DNA of 9,062 nucleotides, taken from assembly GCA_963642145.1 (NCBI GenBank), contig CAVIFU010000052.1:1-9062 (forward strand). The letters run 5' to 3'. The notes under the pieces are model-generated. The model was not told where the DNA came from. It did no database searches and worked only from the letters and a program-made list of their open reading frames with translations. A program made the translations under genes and the position numbers. Source of the DNA: Stercoripulliclostridium_A sp963642145 (lineage in GTDB: Bacteria > Bacillota > Clostridia > Christensenellales > DTU072). Shown one piece after another: positions 6,723-9,062 of the stretch. How positions within the stretch are numbered: the first letter of the stretch is position 1; every line of letters starts with the position of its first letter.

Positions 6723-6777
6723 TACAGGCAACCATATTCACCGTTTCGGGTACCCATTATTCAAATTCGGAGAAAAG

Positions 6778-8811
6778 ATGAAAATCGGAATAGACATTGC
6801 AAACGCCAAGCCCATCAGCCCGAAGTTGTACGGGATATTTTTTGAGGATATCAACTTTTCCATCGACGGCGGTATCAACAACAATCAAATCGTAAATCCG
6901 TCTTTTGAAGAAACGTATTACGATTACGTCAAGAACTTTTGGTACTACTATTGCGAGATGTTCCACGCCAAGCGCAAAAAGCGCACGCTCAAAGAGGGCG
7001 AGGACTTCCTCAACCATTGGTACGAGGAGGGTTTCGGCGTGATTGACGTGCGTTCGGAAAAACCGATTGCAGAGCTCAATCCGCATTACGCGCACATCAC
7101 GGCGCAGAGGGGATACACGCTCATAAACCCGGGTTACAACGGCGGTAACGGTAGGGACGGAGTGTTTTCGCCGTACCGTCGCAGTCATGCCAAGGAACCT
7201 GCCGTGGGAGTCAAGGCAGGGCACGTGTACGAGGTAAGTTGCTTTGTGCGCGTTCCGAAAGGCGGTTACAAAGGGCACGTGGAGTGTTTTGTCGGTGACG
7301 GCGCCGAGAACCTATTTACGCGAACGGCGGTATTCGAGTCCGTTCCCGAGTACGGCGAGTGGGTAAAGGTAAGTGCCGTTTGCGAGGCTGTCAAGACGGG
7401 GATAGGATATTTTTACGCCGTATTCGAGGGCGAAGGCGAGCTTGAAATCGACTCGATATATTTTGGCGATACGGATTATTGGCACGCAGGCGATCCCAAA
7501 TGGAGTCAAGGGCGCATGCGCAAGGATTTGGCGGAAGCCCTTATGGATTTACATCCGAAATTCATGCGTTTCCCGGGCGGATGTCTTGTCGAGGGGCTCA
7601 ACCTGAGAACGTCATACAATTGGAAAGAGACCGTCGGAAGAGTGGAAGCGCGCGGACACAAATATAATCTTTGGGGAGAAGCTCAGCGCGACCACAGCTA
7701 CATGCAATCGAATGAAATCGGTTTCTACGAGTATTTTTTGCTTGCCGAGGACTTAGGCGCCGAGCCGATGCCGATACTTAACGCCGGTCTTGCCTGTCAA
7801 GGGCGTTCCAAGGAGTACGTCACGGTAGGCGACAAGGAGTTTGACAAGCGACTCAAAGATATTTTGGACTTAATCGAGTACGCCAACGGCGATCCCGAGC
7901 AATCTGGATGGGCGCGTTTGCGCGCCGAGTCCGGGCATCCCGAGCCGTTCGGACTCAAAATGATAGGCATCGGTAACGAGAATTTCGGCGAAATCTATAA
8001 CAAAAACTTCGATGTCATGGCTGCCGCCGTCAAAGAAAAATATCCCGATATCGAGATAATTTGGAGCGCCGGCTTCAATTGCTTCGGACACAAGCAATAC
8101 GAACAGAACCGCGCGCCGTTCGACGGCAAACACCCCGACGTCATCGTGGACGACCACTTCTACCGCGAACCCGAGTGGCTTATCCTAAACGCCGACATGT
8201 ACGACAAGTATCCGCGCACGCGCAACCGCATTTTCCTCGGCGAGTACGCCGGCAACGGAATTTGGAGCAAAAAAGCGCGCCAAAACAGCTATTATTCCGC
8301 CTTATCGGAAGCTTGCTACCTGACGGGACTCGAACGCAACGCCGACATCGTCGTGATGAGCTCTTATGCGCCGTTGTTTTCGCGCGTGGGCGGTGAACAG
8401 TGGAAGCATAACATGATAAATTTCAACAGCCTTCACACTCTTCGTACGGCAAACTATATGGTACAGCGCGAATATATGAACAATTACGGACCGAAATACA
8501 TAAATATTGCCAATCCCGCAAGCGACGACGTTTACACGTCCGTCACCGCCGACGACGAGTACATTTATATCAAAACGGTGAACGTGGCAAGAGTCCCGAA
8601 AAAAATCGAACTGACGTTTACGGGCGTAACGCCGCTCGACGCCGAACTAATCCGCATGAGTTGCGATAACGATGAAGCGCGCAACAACCTTCCCTACTAC
8701 GGCGAACCCGAAGAACCCTTATCCTTCACCCACACACCCATTGAAATTGCGGAGGAGCTCTGTTTGCCCCCTCGCTCTGTGACAATTGTTAAAACAAAGT
8801 ACGCTCTGTGA
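6778..8811 (+). CDS. Alpha-L-arabinofuranosidase, GH51, long form
   Basis: Retaining glycosidase that removes alpha-L-arabinofuranosyl residues from arabinan, arabinoxylan or their oligosaccharides. The N-terminus PKLYGIFFEDINFSIDGG (15-32) is typical of GH51. Residues about 40-245 (from NPSFEE to DSIYFGDTDYW) look like a carbohydrate-binding beta-sandwich of the CBM4_9 kind placed before the barrel, which makes the protein 677 residues rather than about 500. RFPGG (264-268) opens the barrel. The acid/base is Glu401 in GIGNENFGE and the nucleophile Glu489 in FLGEYAGN. The C-terminal beta domain ends at LPPRSVTIVK. There is no signal peptide, so it should act in the cytoplasm on imported oligosaccharides. 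GGAG (6769-6772) lies 5 nt before the ATG. No neighbouring transporter or regulator is present. The stop codon lies in a hairpin repeat. Confidence 0.93.
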   Translation: MKIGIDIANAKPISPKLYGIFFEDINFSIDGGINNNQIVNPSFEETYYDYVKNFWYYYCEMFHAKRKKRTLKEGEDFLNHWYEEGFGVIDVRSEKPIAELNPHYAHITAQRGYTLINPGYNGGNGRDGVFSPYRRSHAKEPAVGVKAGHVYEVSCFVRVPKGGYKGHVECFVGDGAENLFTRTAVFESVPEYGEWVKVSAVCEAVKTGIGYFYAVFEGEGELEIDSIYFGDTDYWHAGDPKWSQGRMRKDLAEALMDLHPKFMRFPGGCLVEGLNLRTSYNWKETVGRVEARGHKYNLWGEAQRDHSYMQSNEIGFYEYFLLAEDLGAEPMPILNAGLACQGRSKEYVTVGDKEFDKRLKDILDLIEYANGDPEQSGWARLRAESGHPEPFGLKMIGIGNENFGEIYNKNFDVMAAAVKEKYPDIEIIWSAGFNCFGHKQYEQNRAPFDGKHPDVIVDDHFYREPEWLILNADMYDKYPRTRNRIFLGEYAGNGIWSKKARQNSYYSALSEACYLTGLERNADIVVMSSYAPLFSRVGGEQWKHNMINFNSLHTLRTANYMVQREYMNNYGPKYINIANPASDDVYTSVTADDEYIYIKTVNVARVPKKIELTFTGVTPLDAELIRMSCDNDEARNNLPYYGEPEEPLSFTHTPIEIAEELCLPPRSVTIVKTKYAL

Positions 8812-8921
8812 TATATACATCGCTAACGCGACGGTGATATGCGCGCTGTCGCGCGGTGATATACACGCCCTGTGGGCGCGGTGATATGCACGTCCCGTTG
8901 GGACGCGGTAAAGGATAATTT
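8808..8921 (-). repeat. Right hairpin-repeat array, four units plus flank
   Basis: The linker GTGATAT starts at 8808, 8834, 8856 and 8881, giving periods of 26, 22 and 25 nt. Between linkers lie stems TCGC/GCGA (8820-8823 with 8828-8831), CGCGC/GCGCG (8842-8846 with 8851-8855), CGCCC/GGGCG (8866-8870 with 8874-8878) and CGTCCC/GGGACG (8891-8896 with 8900-8905), with loops of 3-4 nt. The array ends in GGTAAAGGATAATTT (8907-8921), the exact reverse complement of the flank at 6683-6697. Read on the minus strand it has the same order as the copy at 6683: flank, hairpin, ATATCACC linker. The first linker contains the TGA stop of the preceding gene. Confidence 0.9.
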
Positions 8922-8948
8922 GATTAGAAATACCTAACATATACTTTT

Positions 8949-8986
8949 TCGGCTCTGTAAGACTTTACGGAGCCGATTTACTTTTG
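8949..8986 (+). terminator. Rho-independent-type terminator after the GH51 gene
   Basis: TCGGCTCTGTAA (8949-8960) pairs with TTACGGAGCCGA (8965-8976) over 12 positions with one T-G wobble and a 4-nt loop GACT. TTTACTTTTG follows, a broken T-run on the plus strand. This fits termination of transcription from the arabinofuranosidase gene 138 nt upstream, after passage through the hairpin array. The minus-strand side of the stem has an A-run, so it would not work well in that direction. Confidence 0.6.
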
Positions 8987-9010
8987 TTCAAGCGGTCCCC
9001 ACCACTGAGA

Positions 9011-9062
9011 ATGATATACATCGCTAACGCGACGGTGATATGCACGTCCCGATGGGACGCGG
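9011..9062 (-). repeat. Second right-hand hairpin-repeat array (partial, runs off the right edge)
   Basis: The linker ATGATAT starts at 9011 and GTGATAT at 9035, 24 nt apart. The stems are TCGC/GCGA (9021-9024 with 9029-9032), identical to the first unit of the array at 8808, and CGTCCC/GGGACG (9045-9050 with 9054-9059), identical in stem to its last unit but with loop GAT instead of GTT. The two middle units of the neighbouring array are absent. The two arrays therefore look like copies that differ by gain or loss of internal units. Orientation is the same as the array at 8808. Confidence 0.85.

Noticed and set aside
6584..6777. Promoter of the arabinofuranosidase gene
   Set aside because: Only poor matches are seen (for example TTCACC and TATTCA with a 15-nt spacer). 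A promoter is likely here but none can be placed with confidence.
8808..8921. CRISPR array
   Set aside because: The conserved part is only about 11 nt and the variable parts are 10-15-nt self-complementary hairpins, not unique spacers of 26-40 nt. No cas gene is present.
8719..8940. Possible small minus-strand protein across the right repeat array
   Set aside because: The frame is made of repeat hairpins and the antisense end of the GH51 gene; no ribosome site and no family pattern.

Overview
The window reads as chromosomal DNA of a Gram-positive-type anaerobe, most likely an uncultured Clostridia-like Firmicute. This is inferred from a 635-residue GyrB without the proteobacterial C-terminal insertion, a gyrB-gyrA order, strong GGAGG-type ribosome sites and a hexose/pentose-scavenging glycosidase. 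No rRNA or other taxonomic marker is present, so the assignment stays tentative.

Layout. Positions 1-61 are the end of an array of small hairpins joined by a conserved linker. Positions 62-311 are an AT-rich leader with a 22-nt purine/pyrimidine-alternating tract, an inverted repeat and a good extended -10 promoter. Four genes follow, packed head to tail with gaps of 1, 3 and 4 nt: gyrB (312-2219), gyrA (2221-4821), an archaeal-type cytidylate-kinase-like P-loop protein with an unexplained C-terminal domain (4825-5643), and a flavin-reductase-like split-barrel protein that appears fused to a PCP_red-like helical domain (5648-6583). A 194-nt gap holds a perfect 12-bp hairpin and a single, degenerate copy of the hairpin repeat. 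A separate gene for a long GH51 alpha-L-arabinofuranosidase follows (6778-8811). Its stop codon lies inside the next hairpin array (8808-8921, opposite orientation). A terminator-like stem-loop comes next, then the start of yet another array running off the right edge.

Function. The first unit would make DNA gyrase from one promoter, with two accessory proteins of nucleotide- and flavin-type chemistry carried along. The second unit releases arabinose from imported oligosaccharides in the cytoplasm. Nothing in the window links the two units metabolically.

The most unusual content is the hairpin repeat family. The linker (GTGATATRYRC, or its complement) is kept while stem sequences differ completely from unit to unit yet remain self-complementary. 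Two copies in opposite orientation share the same 15-nt flank, which suggests a defined element end. I do not recognise this family by name.
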